DNA of 53,642 nucleotides from Nesterenkonia sp. PF2B19 (GCF_001758425.2 NZ_MDSS02000020.1:1-53642); one strand, 5' to 3'. Positions 36,311-44,910 are shown, numbered from the stretch's first letter. Notes: generated from the letters alone by a model not told the origin. Numbers and translations: made by a program.

Positions 36311-36750
36311 GGCCGCCGCTCCACCCCCTGCGCCTCTGCCGCGCCGATCGTGGTCAGCAGGCGACGCTCGGCGGCATCGCTGGCGCGCACGTGCAGCCAG
36401 CCGCCGAGGATCAGCAGCGGATAGAAGCAGACGGCCGGCACCACCCACGGCAGCGGCACCCCCAGCACCGTGACGTCCGCGAGCCCCGCCACGGTGGAGA
36501 GCAGCAGGTAGAGCACCACCACCAGCAGGAAGAAGCCCAGGCCCAGCAGCACGCCCAGTCGCAGCTGGTGCCGGATCAGCTCCCTGACCTGTCCGGGGGT
36601 CGCTCGCCTCCGGACATGCCCGCGCCGTGGGGCGAGCAGGACCTCCTCCTCCTCCGGAGCCGTCGCTGGCCCTCGCACACGCACCCGGGCCGCCCGCTGG
36701 GCGTCCAGGTGCTCTGCCCCGGACGGGTCAGGATGAGCCGGGTGGGTCAT
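36307..36750 (-). CDS. small membrane protein, DUF485-like partner of the SSS transporter
   Basis: 147 aa. The first 75 residues are charged and cytoplasmic. Two TM segments follow (LGVLLGLGFFLLVVVLYLLLS and VPLPWVVPAVCFYPLLILGGWL), then a short charged tail ending in VERRP. Size, topology and position next to an SSS gene match DUF485 (YjcH) proteins, although the sequence is diverged. ATGA overlaps on both sides, with the response regulator upstream and the symporter downstream, indicate tight co-translation. Confidence 0.78.
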   Translation of the reverse strand: MTHPAHPDPSGAEHLDAQRAARVRVRGPATAPEEEEVLLAPRRGHVRRRATPGQVRELIRHQLRLGVLLGLGFFLLVVVLYLLLSTVAGLADVTVLGVPLPWVVPAVCFYPLLILGGWLHVRASDAAERRLLTTIGAAEAQGVERRP

Positions 36751-37595
36751 CCCTGACCGCCTCGACCGGCGCCGCGGACCCTGTGGACCTCCAGGCGCTC
36801 CCGGACGTGGTGCATCAGCCGGCGGCTCACCGCGATCTCCTGCTCCGTGCCGGCAGGATCCCGCAGCTGCACCGACATCCGGCCCTGACGGTGGAGCACC
36901 CGACGGACATGGTGGAGGTTGACCGCCGAGGAACGGTGCACCCTCACGAAACCGTGCTCGGCCCACTGCTCCTCCAGGTCGCTCAAGGCGATCCGCAGCA
37001 GATAGGAGCCCTCGGCCGTGTGCAGACGGGCGTAGTCCCCCTGTGCCTGGACCCAGCGGATGGAGGCGATGTCCAGCAGCACCGTGGTGTCACCCTGCAG
37101 CACCGAGACCCGCTGGGGCGCGCTGTCCGGCGCGGGTTCGGCGGCCGGCCGCAAGGCGTCGGACGCACGGCGCAGCGCCTCAGCGAGTCGAGCGGCGCGC
37201 ACCGGTTTGAGGAGGTAGTCCCGAGCCGCGAGTTCGAAGGCCTCCACCGCCGGTGCGGCGTCCGCGGTGACGAAGATGATCTGCGGTGCGGCATCGTCGC
37301 CGGGCAGCTCACGGGCCAGGGCCAGACCGGAGGGGCCCGGCATGTGGATGTCCAGCAGCACGACGTCGATCCGGCGGGTGTCCAGCTGGTGCTTCGCCTG
37401 AGCAGCATTCGATGCGGTGTGGATCTCCCCCACCTGCGGGTCGGCCTCCAGCAGCCACTGCATCTGCGCGACCGCCGGCGGCTCATCATCGACCACGAGG
37501 ACCCGCAGCGCCCGCTCCTGCGGAGCCGATCCCGACCGGGACGATTCAGGACGGGACGCTTCAGGACGGGACGCTCCTGACGGCACGGCATTCAT
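36747..37595 (-). CDS. LytTR-family response regulator
   Basis: 282 aa. The receiver domain (about residues 30-145) starts LRVLVVDDEPPAVAQMQWLL, with the phosphoacceptor in DVVLLDIHMPGPSG and the conserved lysine in YLLKPV. The C-terminal LytTR DNA-binding domain has IRWVQAQGDYARLHTAEGSYLLRIALSDLEE and FVRVHRSSAVNLHHVRRV. ATG 37595 (GGGAG upstream) overlaps the kinase stop by ATGA. It most likely controls one or both symporter operons beside it. Confidence 0.93.
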   Translation of the reverse strand: MNAVPSGASRPEASRPESSRSGSAPQERALRVLVVDDEPPAVAQMQWLLEADPQVGEIHTASNAAQAKHQLDTRRIDVVLLDIHMPGPSGLALARELPGDDAAPQIIFVTADAAPAVEAFELAARDYLLKPVRAARLAEALRRASDALRPAAEPAPDSAPQRVSVLQGDTTVLLDIASIRWVQAQGDYARLHTAEGSYLLRIALSDLEEQWAEHGFVRVHRSSAVNLHHVRRVLHRQGRMSVQLRDPAGTEQEIAVSRRLMHHVRERLEVHRVRGAGRGGQG

Positions 37596-38465
37596 GGGGC
37601 TCCCACCTCCGCGTCCGGGGCCTGCTGCGGCTGGAACTTGGGGATGCGCATGGACACCATCATGCCTGCTCCCACGGCGGTGTCGATCACCAGACCCTGG
37701 CCGCCGCCGTAGGCCTGGCGCAGCCGCAGGTCCACATTGCGCAGCCCGATGTGCGAACCCCCGGCCCGACCGGCCAGCACGCATGCCATATGCTCCGGGT
37801 CCGCACCCACGCCGTCGTCCTCCACGGAGATGAGCGCGTGGGTCCCGTCGTCGGCAGCCTTCAGCCGCACCGTCACCTGTCCGTCCTCGGAGTCGAGACC
37901 GTGTCGCACCGCGTTCTCCACCAAGGGCTGGACCGCCAGGAAGGGGATCTGCACTCCCAGGACCTCAGGAGCGACCTGCAGCTCCACCTGCACCCGGTCC
38001 TCGAAGCGTGCCTGCTCCAGCAGCACGTAGCGTTCGACGGCGTCCAGCTCCTCCTCCAGCGTGGAGAAGTCCCCCTCAGCCCGCAGGCTGTATCGCGTGA
38101 AGTCTGCGAAGTCCAGGACCAGCTCCCGGGCGCGGACCGGGTCCGTGGGGATGAACGCCGCGATCGCGTTGAGACTGTTGTAGATGAAATGCGGAGAGAT
38201 CTGGGCCCGCAGCGTGCGCAGCTCAGCCTCCACCAGCTGTCGACGGCGCGACTCGGCCAAGCGTCGGTAGTCCGGTCCCTCCGCCTCGGCACCCGCGGCG
38301 CCGCCCTGACCGTCGGCGTCGGCGCCCTGGGCGCTCCGCGGCTGCGGCGGGCACTTCAGACGGGCTGGTGCGCCGTGTGGCCAGCAGCAGCACGCAGGCG
38401 GTGAGGACACCGACCAGGCCCATCAGGGCGACCATCGCAGGGCTGACGTCGAACATGGGGACCAT
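37592..38465 (-). CDS. LytS-type sensor histidine kinase, short form (one indel)
   Basis: About 290 aa after correction. One N-terminal TM (DVSPAMVALMGLVGVLTACVLLL), no recognisable sensor domain, then a His_kinase domain with H-box RAQISPHFIYNSLNAI, N-box VQPLVENAVRHGL and the DDGVGAD and GLRNVDLRLRQAYG ATP-site motifs. The frame changes near 38337, where deleting one C of CGCCCAGG joins AAAER to QGADADGQG. ATG 38465 has GGAGGG 10 bases upstream. As the kinase lacks its own sensor, the co-encoded symporter may provide the input (inference). Confidence 0.9.
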
Positions 38466-38564
38466 CGTAGGCCAGCCCTCCGTCCCCTCCTGCTGAGCTG
38501 CGGTGGCCGACGACGAGGACAGACCGCTCGTCGCACGGATGGCGCCGCTCGTCGCAGGCACCCC

Positions 38565-38592
38565 GTGATCCGCTTCACGTGACCTGGATCAC
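38565..38592. promoter_or_regulatory. tandem CRP/GlxR-type binding sites
   Basis: GTGA-N6-TCAC occurs twice without a gap (38565-38578 and 38579-38592), in the 255-base divergent gap between the kinase operon and the DUF485-actP operon. This is the core of the cAMP-receptor TGTGA-N6-TCACA site, so both operons may respond to cAMP and carbon status. Confidence 0.65.
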
Positions 38593-38720
38593 TGCGGCAC
38601 TGTGGTCAGCGTGCACTGACGGGGAGACCCCTGTCACCGACCCGCGACGCCGCTGCTGCGGCGCCGCCCCGCCGACCGCTGACCGGGCGGCCGGCGCAGC
38701 GATGACCACGAGGAGGAGCG

Positions 38721-39137
38721 ATGAGCTCACCGACCGCGACGCACGCGGCGACCGTCGACTATCAGGAGGTGCAGAGCCGGCCTGAGTTCCAGGAGCTGAA
38801 GAGGACCCACCGGAGCTTCGTGTTCCCGATGGCGGTGGTCTTCCTCGCCTGGTACCTGGCTTATGTGCTGCTGGCCGCCTTCGCCCCGCAGATCATGGCC
38901 ATCCCGGTGCTGGGCAACATCAACCTCGGCATCGTGCTCGGACTGGCGCAGTTCCTGACCACCTTCCTGATCACCGCGGCCTATGTCTCGTTCTCCACCA
39001 AGGCCCTGGATCCGAAGTCCAGCGCCATCCGCCATGAGCTCGAGGCCGCCGGCGTCGGGCTTCCCGACGAGACCCCCACGGCCGCCGACACGTCCGAGCC
39101 GACCCCGACGACCCCCGCAGGAGGAGCGAGCCGATGA
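38721..39137 (+). CDS. DUF485 family membrane protein (YjcH-like)
   Basis: 138 aa. Typical DUF485: DYQEVQSRPEFQELKRTHRSFVFPMAVVFLAWYLAYVLLAAFAP, then a second TM in NINLGIVLGLAQFLTTFLITAAYVSFS and a Pro/Thr-rich tail. It is the usual partner of ActP-type acetate permeases, of unknown molecular role. ATG has GAGGAG 4 bases upstream, and the stop overlaps the actP-type start by ATGA. Confidence 0.95.
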   Translation: MSSPTATHAATVDYQEVQSRPEFQELKRTHRSFVFPMAVVFLAWYLAYVLLAAFAPQIMAIPVLGNINLGIVLGLAQFLTTFLITAAYVSFSTKALDPKSSAIRHELEAAGVGLPDETPTAADTSEPTPTTPAGGASR

Positions 39138-40798
39138 CCGCCGCCCTGACATCATCGACACCCCTGGCAGCCCTGCCGAGACTCAGCGCCTCCGGCGAGG
39201 AGGAGGTCCTCTCCACCGAGGTCGGCAGCCCCTGGGCGAACATCGGGATCTTCCTGGTCTTCGTCGGCGTGACCCTGTTCTTCGTGCTGCGCGCCTCGAA
39301 GAACAACAACACCGCCGCCGACTACTACGCCGGCGGACGCTCGTTCTCCGGGACCCAGAACGGCACCGCGATCGCCGGGGACTACCTCTCGGCTGCCTCC
39401 TTCCTGGGGATCGTCGGAGCGATCGCCGTCTACGGCTATGACGGGTTCCTCTACTCCATCGGCTTCCTGGTGGCCTGGCTGGTGGCGCTGCTCCTGGTGG
39501 CGGAGCTGCTGCGCAACACCGGCAAGTTCACCATGGCCGACGTCCTGAGCTTCCGTCTGCGCCAGCAGCCGGTGCGCATCGCCGCCGCGGCCTCCACCCT
39601 GGCGGTGTGCCTGTTCTACCTGCTGGCCCAGATGGCCGGCGCCGGCGCGCTGGTCTCCCTGCTGCTGGGCATCGACTCCCATGCCGGGCAGTCGCTGATC
39701 ATCGCCGTGGTCGGCGCGCTGATGATCGTCTACGTGTTCATCGGCGGCATGAAGGGCACCACCTGGGTGCAGATCATCAAGGCCGCCCTGCTGATCGCCG
39801 GTTCCGCGATCATGACCGTCTGGGTGCTGGCGCTCTACGGCTTCAACTTCTCCGACCTGCTGGGCGACGCCGTCGACCGCACCGGCCAGGAGGCCCTGCT
39901 CGAACCGGGCATGCAGTACGGGCTGGACTTCCTGACCAAGATGGACTTCCTGTCCCTGGGCATCGCCCTGGTGCTGGGCACCGCGGGCCTGCCGCATGTG
40001 CTCATCCGCTTCTACACCGTCCCCACCGCCAAGGACGCCCGGAAGTCCGTGGTGTGGGCGATCTGGCTGATCGGCGCCTTCTACCTGTTCACCCTGGTGC
40101 TCGGGTACGGGGCCGCCGCCATGCTGAACCAGGAGGACATCCTCTCCGCCCCCGGAGGCCAGAACTCGGCCGCCCCGCTGCTGGCCTATGAGCTCGGCGG
40201 CACGCTGCTGCTCGGCGTCATCGCCGCCGTCGCCTTCGCCACCATTCTGGCCGTGGTCGCAGGCCTGACGATCACCGCGTCGGCATCCTTCGCCCACGAC
40301 ATCTATGGGCAGGTGATCAAGAAGGGCAAGATCGACAACAAGGGCGAGGTCCGCGCCGCCCGGATGACCGTGGTGGTCGTGGGCATCCTCGCGATCCTGG
40401 GCGGCATCGGCGCCCAGGGCCAGAATGTGGCGTTCCTGGTGGCGCTGGCCTTCGCGGTGGCTGCCTCCGCGAACCTGCCGACCATCCTGTACTCCCTGTT
40501 CTGGAAGGGCTTCACCACCCGCGGCGCCCTGTGGTCCATGTACGGGGGTCTGGGATCCTCGATCCTGCTGATCGCCTTCTCCCCGGTGGTCTGGGGCGCC
40601 GAGACGTCCTTCTTCCCGGAGGTCGACCTGGCGCTCTACCCGCTGACCAACCCGGGCCTGGTGTCCATCCCGCTGGCGTTCCTGCTCGGCTGGATCGGGT
40701 CGAAGACCTCCACAGTCCTCGAAGACCCCGCCAAGCAGGCCGAGATGGACATCCGCTCACTCACCGGCGTGGGCGCGGAGAAGGCCTCCGAGCACTGA
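39134..40798 (+). CDS. actP: ActP-type cation/carboxylate symporter (SSS family), second copy
   Basis: 554 aa with about 13 TM segments. The N-terminal signature AADYYAGGRSFSGTQNGTAIAGDYLSAASFLGIVGAIAVYGYDG and VLGTAGLPHVLIRFYTVPTAKDARKS match acetate permease ActP and its monocarboxylate relatives. The gene is coupled to DUF485 by ATGA, like yjcH-actP in E. coli. Together with the symporter at 34.7 kb it brackets a LytS/LytTR pair. The substrate is most likely acetate or a related short-chain acid; this remains inference. Confidence 0.93.
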   Translation: MTAALTSSTPLAALPRLSASGEEEVLSTEVGSPWANIGIFLVFVGVTLFFVLRASKNNNTAADYYAGGRSFSGTQNGTAIAGDYLSAASFLGIVGAIAVYGYDGFLYSIGFLVAWLVALLLVAELLRNTGKFTMADVLSFRLRQQPVRIAAAASTLAVCLFYLLAQMAGAGALVSLLLGIDSHAGQSLIIAVVGALMIVYVFIGGMKGTTWVQIIKAALLIAGSAIMTVWVLALYGFNFSDLLGDAVDRTGQEALLEPGMQYGLDFLTKMDFLSLGIALVLGTAGLPHVLIRFYTVPTAKDARKSVVWAIWLIGAFYLFTLVLGYGAAAMLNQEDILSAPGGQNSAAPLLAYELGGTLLLGVIAAVAFATILAVVAGLTITASASFAHDIYGQVIKKGKIDNKGEVRAARMTVVVVGILAILGGIGAQGQNVAFLVALAFAVAASANLPTILYSLFWKGFTTRGALWSMYGGLGSSILLIAFSPVVWGAETSFFPEVDLALYPLTNPGLVSIPLAFLLGWIGSKTSTVLEDPAKQAEMDIRSLTGVGAEKASEH

Positions 40799-40847
40799 AG
40801 GACACCTGCTGCGTCGGAGCCCTGCGCACTCGGCTCCGGCACCACAC

Positions 40848-40886
40848 ACGACGGCGGCTCCAGCACCACGGCGGGGCCGCCGTCGT
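40848..40886. terminator. bidirectional terminator between actP-type and VOC genes
   Basis: ACGACGGCGGC (40848-40858) and GCCGCCGTCGT (40876-40886) are perfect 11-bp arms with a 17-base loop, in the 113-base gap between two converging genes. Confidence 0.7.
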
Positions 40887-40911
40887 CGGCGGATGCGACC
40901 GGCCTCGGCCT

Positions 40912-41313
40912 TCACCGGTACGCAGCACTGAACTCCGCAGTGGGCGCGATGGGCTGGATCACGTCGACCATGAGTCCCTCCGGGCCGTCGAGGATGAAGT
41001 GCCGTTGGCCGAAGTCCTCATCTCTCAGCGGGGCCAGGAGGCGCACGTCGGACCGCGCGGTCACGGCTCGGTGCACCGCATCGACGTCATCGACCTCGAC
41101 ATTGAGAAGCACACCAGCCACGCTGGATCGGCGCCCTGCCGGGACCGTGGGATGATCACGTGCCAGCAGCGCCAGCTCGTGGGGACCTCGCCGCTGGCTG
41201 ATGTACCAGCCGGCGTCGAACACGGTCTCAAAGTCCAGCACCTCTCGGAAGAAGTCCGCGGCGGACGGGACATCGACGACCATGAGGACGGGGTAGACAC
41301 TGGTGACGGCCAT
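40912..41313 (-). CDS. VOC (glyoxalase/bleomycin-resistance) family protein
   Basis: 133 aa. The start VTSVYPVLMVVDVPSAADFFREVLDFETVFDAGWYISQ, the central VLLNVEVDDVDAVHRAV and the ending HFILDGPEGLMVDVIQPI are typical of one vicinal-oxygen-chelate repeat pair. Such proteins are small metalloenzymes or drug-binding proteins. ATG 41313 has GGAGG 8 bases upstream. It is divergent from a TetR regulator across 77 bases with two identical-core repeats, so the pair forms a simple inducible unit. Confidence 0.88.
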   Translation of the reverse strand: MAVTSVYPVLMVVDVPSAADFFREVLDFETVFDAGWYISQRRGPHELALLARDHPTVPAGRRSSVAGVLLNVEVDDVDAVHRAVTARSDVRLLAPLRDEDFGQRHFILDGPEGLMVDVIQPIAPTAEFSAAYR

Positions 41314-41326
41314 TGCTGGGCCTCCT

Positions 41327-41377
41327 ATACATACACTGTGAATGTGACATCTCGCAGAATACATACACAACGAATGT
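41327..41377. promoter_or_regulatory. paired 19-bp TetR operators
   Basis: ATACATACAC-N3-GAATGT occurs at 41327-41345 and again at 41359-41377. The starts are 32 bp apart, three helical turns. Each copy contains an ACAT...ATGT dyad. They fill the gap between the VOC gene and the divergent TetR gene. Confidence 0.8.
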
Positions 41378-41390
41378 AAAGGGAGGGTTC

Positions 41391-42017
41391 ATGCCCCGCT
41401 CCTCCGCAGCGGATGCGGCCAAGACCGCCCGCGCGATCCTCGACCATGCGAGGTCCCTCCTCGCAGAGCACGGCTTCGCCGGCGTGTCGGTGGACGACGT
41501 CGCTCGGAGCGTGGGCGCCTCACGGGGAGCCGTCTATCACCGGCACCGCACCAAGCAGGAGCTCTTCGCCGCCGTCGCGGAAGAGCTGCAGATCCAGGTC
41601 GGGGCCGAGGTCCGCAGCGCCGCGGAAGCGAGCGGTGCCGACCCCGAGCAGCAGCTGCGGCGCGGCTGCCACGCATTCCTGGACGCCATCACCGAGGCGC
41701 CCCGTGCGCGAATCCTGCTCCTCGACGCCCCCTCGGTGCTCGGATGGGCCCGCTGGCGCCGGATGGACGCGGAGAACGCCGCCGCACACCTCAAGGAAGG
41801 ACTGGGGCAGCTGGGCTACTCGGGTCAGCTCCAGGAGGCGGCCACGGCGCAGCTCTCCGGAGCGATGAACGATGCCGCCCTGTGGATCGCCGAAGGTGGC
41901 GAGGAACGAGACGCGCGCAGAAGAGCAGCGCACGAGCTGCTCGACCGGCTCCTCGACGCCGTGACGGACGCAGGCGGTACCGCCATGTCCGGGCAGGGCC
42001 CGCGCTCAGCCCACTGA
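41391..42017 (+). CDS. TetR-family transcriptional regulator
   Basis: 208 aa. N-terminal helix-turn-helix: AILDHARSLLAEHGFAGVSVDDVARSVGASRGAVYHRHRTKQELFAAV. The C-terminal ligand domain has the LLLDAPSVLGWARWRRMD segment seen in a TetR subgroup. ATG 41391 has GGGAGG 4 bases upstream. Divergent from the VOC gene, it probably represses both itself and that gene through the two 19-bp repeats. Confidence 0.92.
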   Translation: MPRSSAADAAKTARAILDHARSLLAEHGFAGVSVDDVARSVGASRGAVYHRHRTKQELFAAVAEELQIQVGAEVRSAAEASGADPEQQLRRGCHAFLDAITEAPRARILLLDAPSVLGWARWRRMDAENAAAHLKEGLGQLGYSGQLQEAATAQLSGAMNDAALWIAEGGEERDARRRAAHELLDRLLDAVTDAGGTAMSGQGPRSAH

Positions 42018-42566
42018 GGCCATGATCTCGGTCATGCGATCCAGGAAGGCGTCCACCTGGGCCTCGTCGTAGCCGTTGGATCCATGCGCGCCGGCGAAGA
42101 TGATGGTGCGGACCTCGTCAACACTCATCGGGTTCTCCCCGTCGAGGTACTGCTCGAGCTCACGGCAGAGCTCGTCCACCTGCTCCTTGCGGTAGCCCAG
42201 CGCCGAGGAGTGCGCAGGCTCCCGGAACCGCTTCCCGTCGGGACGCTCCAACCGTACGCGCAGGGGCGCGGCCCGCTCCGCCAGCAGCTCATACCAGGCG
42301 TCCTCGCCGTGCTGCTCGATGTACCGGTCCCGCTCGGCGGCGGCGAAGGCGTCCTCCAGACGGTCCAGGGCGCCGTCGACCTCCGCGGGGTCATAGCCGC
42401 CGGAGCCCATGGAGAAGCTGGCCTCCCGGATCTCCGAGAGCGCCATACCGGTGCCGGAGTCGTAGGCCACACGAGCTCGGGCCATGAACTCGTCGACCTC
42501 GTCGCGGTTGTAGCCCTGCTCCTCGGGGTCGAGCAGGGTGAACAGTGCGTTCTCTGTGTGCGCCAT
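42006..42566 (-). CDS. DivIVA-domain repeat protein
   Basis: 186 aa. Four G-Y-x4-V-D motifs occur at about residues 18, 57, 124 and 165. They form two similar halves: residues 18-75 and 124-182 each have G-Y-x4-V-D, then M-(A/S)-(L/V)-x-E-(I/V)-R, then a second G-Y-x4-V-D. This matches the actinobacterial DivIVA-repeat family, whose members lack the long coiled coil of true DivIVA/Wag31. It follows cdsA by 4 bases, so it is made with phospholipid synthesis; a role at the cell pole or membrane is inference. It converges on the TetR gene with a 12-base overlap. Confidence 0.88.
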   Translation of the reverse strand: MAHTENALFTLLDPEEQGYNRDEVDEFMARARVAYDSGTGMALSEIREASFSMGSGGYDPAEVDGALDRLEDAFAAAERDRYIEQHGEDAWYELLAERAAPLRVRLERPDGKRFREPAHSSALGYRKEQVDELCRELEQYLDGENPMSVDEVRTIIFAGAHGSNGYDEAQVDAFLDRMTEIMASVG

Positions 42567-42570
42567 GCTC

Positions 42571-43453
42571 TCAGCCTAATGGAACTCCCCCGGAATCCCG
42601 GGTGAGCGCCACGATCACGAAATAGGCGGTGGGCATCGCGAACACCAGGGAGTCCAGCCGGTCCATCACTCCCCCGTGTCCGGGAAGCACCTGGGACATG
42701 TCCTTGAGCCCCAGCTCGCGTTTGACCATGGACTCGGAGAAGTCCCCTGCCGTGGCGGCGACGACGACGGCGGCGGCCAGCAGGGCCCCGACGTGCAAGG
42801 GCTCGCCGAAGATCAGCCATGAGGCCAGCACCCCGACGGCGATGGAACCTCCCATCGAGCCGGCAAAGCCTTCCCAGGACTTCTTCGGCTGATCTTCGGG
42901 GCCATCGGATGCTTGCCGAACAGGACGCCGACGATGTAGCCGAACGTGTCATTGGAGACCACCAGCAGCACGACGACGGCGAGTCGCCACTGCCCGTCGG
43001 GCTGACTGAGCAGCAACACCGCGAAGGAGATCAGATACGGCACCCAGCAGGCCACGAACATCGAGGACATGATCGACCGCCCGGGGTCCTCCACATGCAG
43101 CAGCGCGGCGGTCACCGCGATGGCGGTGCAGGTCACCATCAGTGCCAGGGTGAGCGCCTCCACCCCGCCGAAGTAGGCGGACAGCGGCATGGCGGCCGCA
43201 CCCAGGAACAGCGGCACCTTGGGCAGCCGCAGCCCCTGCGTCTCCAGGCTCGGGCCACCTCCCAGACGCCCATGGAGAGCAGCACGACCGCCACCATGAT
43301 CAGCAGCAGCGGGAAGAACATGATCCCCAGCACCGCCGGGATCAGCAGGGCGGCGCCGGTGATGATCGCCGCGGGCAGGTCCCGTCCTGCCCGCGGCGTG
43401 CGCACCGGCTTCGACGCCTCAGACGGCTCGTCGGTGCGCTCGGGTCCTGTCAT
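42571..43453 (-). CDS. cdsA: phosphatidate cytidylyltransferase (two indels)
   Basis: About 294 aa after correction. CdsA makes CDP-diacylglycerol from phosphatidate and CTP at the membrane. The C-terminal signature FSESMVKRELGLKDMSQVLPGHGGVMDRLDSL is intact. The protein lies in three frames: N-terminal TMs up to VWEVARAW; the middle from about LFLGAAAMPLSAYFGG to HPMAPKIS; and the C-terminus from KSWEGFAGSMGGS. Single losses near 43246 (TGGGAG read as TGGAG) and 42893 (AGCCCG read as AGCCG) explain this. It lies 5 bases after frr. The gene is essential, so sequence errors are likely. Confidence 0.94.
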
Positions 43454-43458
43454 GGGCC

Positions 43459-44016
43459 TCAGACCTCGAGGAGCTCGGCTTCCTTGCGCTTGGCCATCTC
43501 ATCGATGCGCTCCACGTGCTTCTTCGTGGCCGCCTCGAGCTCCTTGAGGCCCCGGTCGCGCTCGTCCTCGCCCACCTCGCCGTCCTTGACGGCCTTGTCC
43601 ATGATGTCCTTGGCCTTGCGGCGTGCGTTGCGGACCGAGACCTTGTGGTCTTCGCTCTTGGCCTTGATGAGCTTCACGTACTCCTTGCGGCGCTCCTCGG
43701 TGAGCTCCGGCATGGTGATGCGGATCTGCTTGCCGTCGTTGGACGGGTTCGCCCCGATCTCGGAGTCCGAGAGGGCCTTCTCGATCTCTCGCATCGCGGA
43801 GACGTCGTAGGGGGTGATGAGGATGGTCCGCGCATCCGGGACCGTGAAGGAGGCCAGCTGCTGCAGCGGCGTCGCGGCGCCGTAGTAGTCGACCATCACC
43901 TTCGAATACAGCGCGGGGTTGGCGCGGCCGGTCCGCACCGTGGCGAAGTCTTCACTGGTGGCCTCCACGGCCCGCTCCATGAGCTCTTCGGCTTCAACCA
44001 GGGTCTCGTCAATCAC
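43459..44016 (-). CDS. frr: ribosome recycling factor
   Basis: 185 aa, standard length. RRF splits post-termination ribosomes with EF-G. MIDETLVEAEELMERAVEATSEDFATVRTGRANPAL is the usual N-terminus, and R-x-x-x-x-K-x-x-K-x-x-x-E-D-x-K-V-S-x-R-N-x-R-R is in the C-terminal half (KAKSEDHKVSVRNARRKAKD). The start is GTG 44016, with AAGGAG 6 bases upstream. It follows pyrH by 126 bases. Confidence 0.97.
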   Translation of the reverse strand: MIDETLVEAEELMERAVEATSEDFATVRTGRANPALYSKVMVDYYGAATPLQQLASFTVPDARTILITPYDVSAMREIEKALSDSEIGANPSNDGKQIRITMPELTEERRKEYVKLIKAKSEDHKVSVRNARRKAKDIMDKAVKDGEVGEDERDRGLKELEAATKKHVERIDEMAKRKEAELLEV

Positions 44017-44142
44017 GTCGGTCTCCTTGAGGTGGGAACTTCCGTCTCAGTCTACGTGGTGCGGACCCGCTGAGGCGGGCCCACACCGGGGGTCGGCATC
44101 CGGCGGGGCCGTGCTGACCTGCACCGGGGCCGTCCGCCTCGC

Positions 44143-44910
44143 TCAGGTGGTCACCAGGGTGCCGATCTCGTCTCCCAGCAGCGCGCGGGTGACGTTGCCG
44201 TCGCCCTCCATGCCGAACACCCGCATGGGCAGCTCGTTGTCGTTGCACATGGTCATCGCGGTCTGGTCCATGACTCGGATGTTGCGCCGCAGCGCATCCG
44301 TGTAGGTCAGGTGGTCCAACTTCTCGGCGTCGTCGTTGGTCTTCGGGTCCGAGGTGTAGACGCCGTCTACTCCGGACTTCGCCATGAGCACCATGTCCGC
44401 TCCGACCTCCAGGGCACGCTGGGCGCAGACGGTGTCCGTGGAGAAGTACGGCATCCCGGCTCCCGCACCGAAGACCACCACACGGCCCTTCTCCATGTGG
44501 CGGATCGCCCGCAGCGGGATGTAGGACTCGGCGACCTGGCCCATGGTGATGGCGGTCTGGACGCGGGTCGGCTGTCCGGCCTGCTCGAGGAAGTCCTGCA
44601 GGGCCAGGCAGTTCATCACGGTGCCGAGCATGCCCATGTAGTCGGCGCGCGCCCGGTCCATCCCCGCCTTGGAGAGCTCGGCACCCCGGAAGAAGTTGCC
44701 CCCGCCGACGACGACGGAGACCTCCACCTTGCCGCCGACTGCGGCGATCTGCTCGGCGATCCCTCGCACGGTGGCCGGGTCGACGCCGACGCTGCCGCCG
44801 CCGAAGACCTCCCCGGAGAGTTTCAGGAGCACTCGACGACGCTCGACCCCCTCGGGGAGCTCGAGGTCGGTGGACTGGGCGGAGACGGGGACGGCAGGCT
44901 GTGTGGTCAT
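44143..44910 (-). CDS. pyrH: UMP kinase
   Basis: 255 aa. Phosphorylates UMP to UDP and is an amino-acid-kinase-fold hexamer. [14 protein letters not shown] is the nucleotide-binding start, followed by [33 protein letters not shown] and [30 protein letters not shown] 44910 has AAAGGA 11 bases upstream. It is part of the classic rpsB-tsf-pyrH-frr order; a terminator-like hairpin separates it from tsf. Confidence 0.97.
   Translation of the reverse strand: MTTQPAVPVSAQSTDLELPEGVERRRVLLKLSGEVFGGGSVGVDPATVRGIAEQIAAVGGKVEVSVVVGGGNFFRGAELSKAGMDRARADYMGMLGTVMNCLALQDFLEQAGQPTRVQTAITMGQVAESYIPLRAIRHMEKGRVVVFGAGAGMPYFSTDTVCAQRALEVGADMVLMAKSGVDGVYTSDPKTNDDAEKLDHLTYTDALRRNIRVMDQTAMTMCNDNELPMRVFGMEGDGNVTRALLGDEIGTLVTT

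Noticed and set aside
44058-44087. Terminator between pyrH and frr
   Set aside because: A CCCGC-TGAG-GCGGG hairpin exists, but its flanks pair imperfectly and there is no T-run. pyrH-frr read-through is expected.
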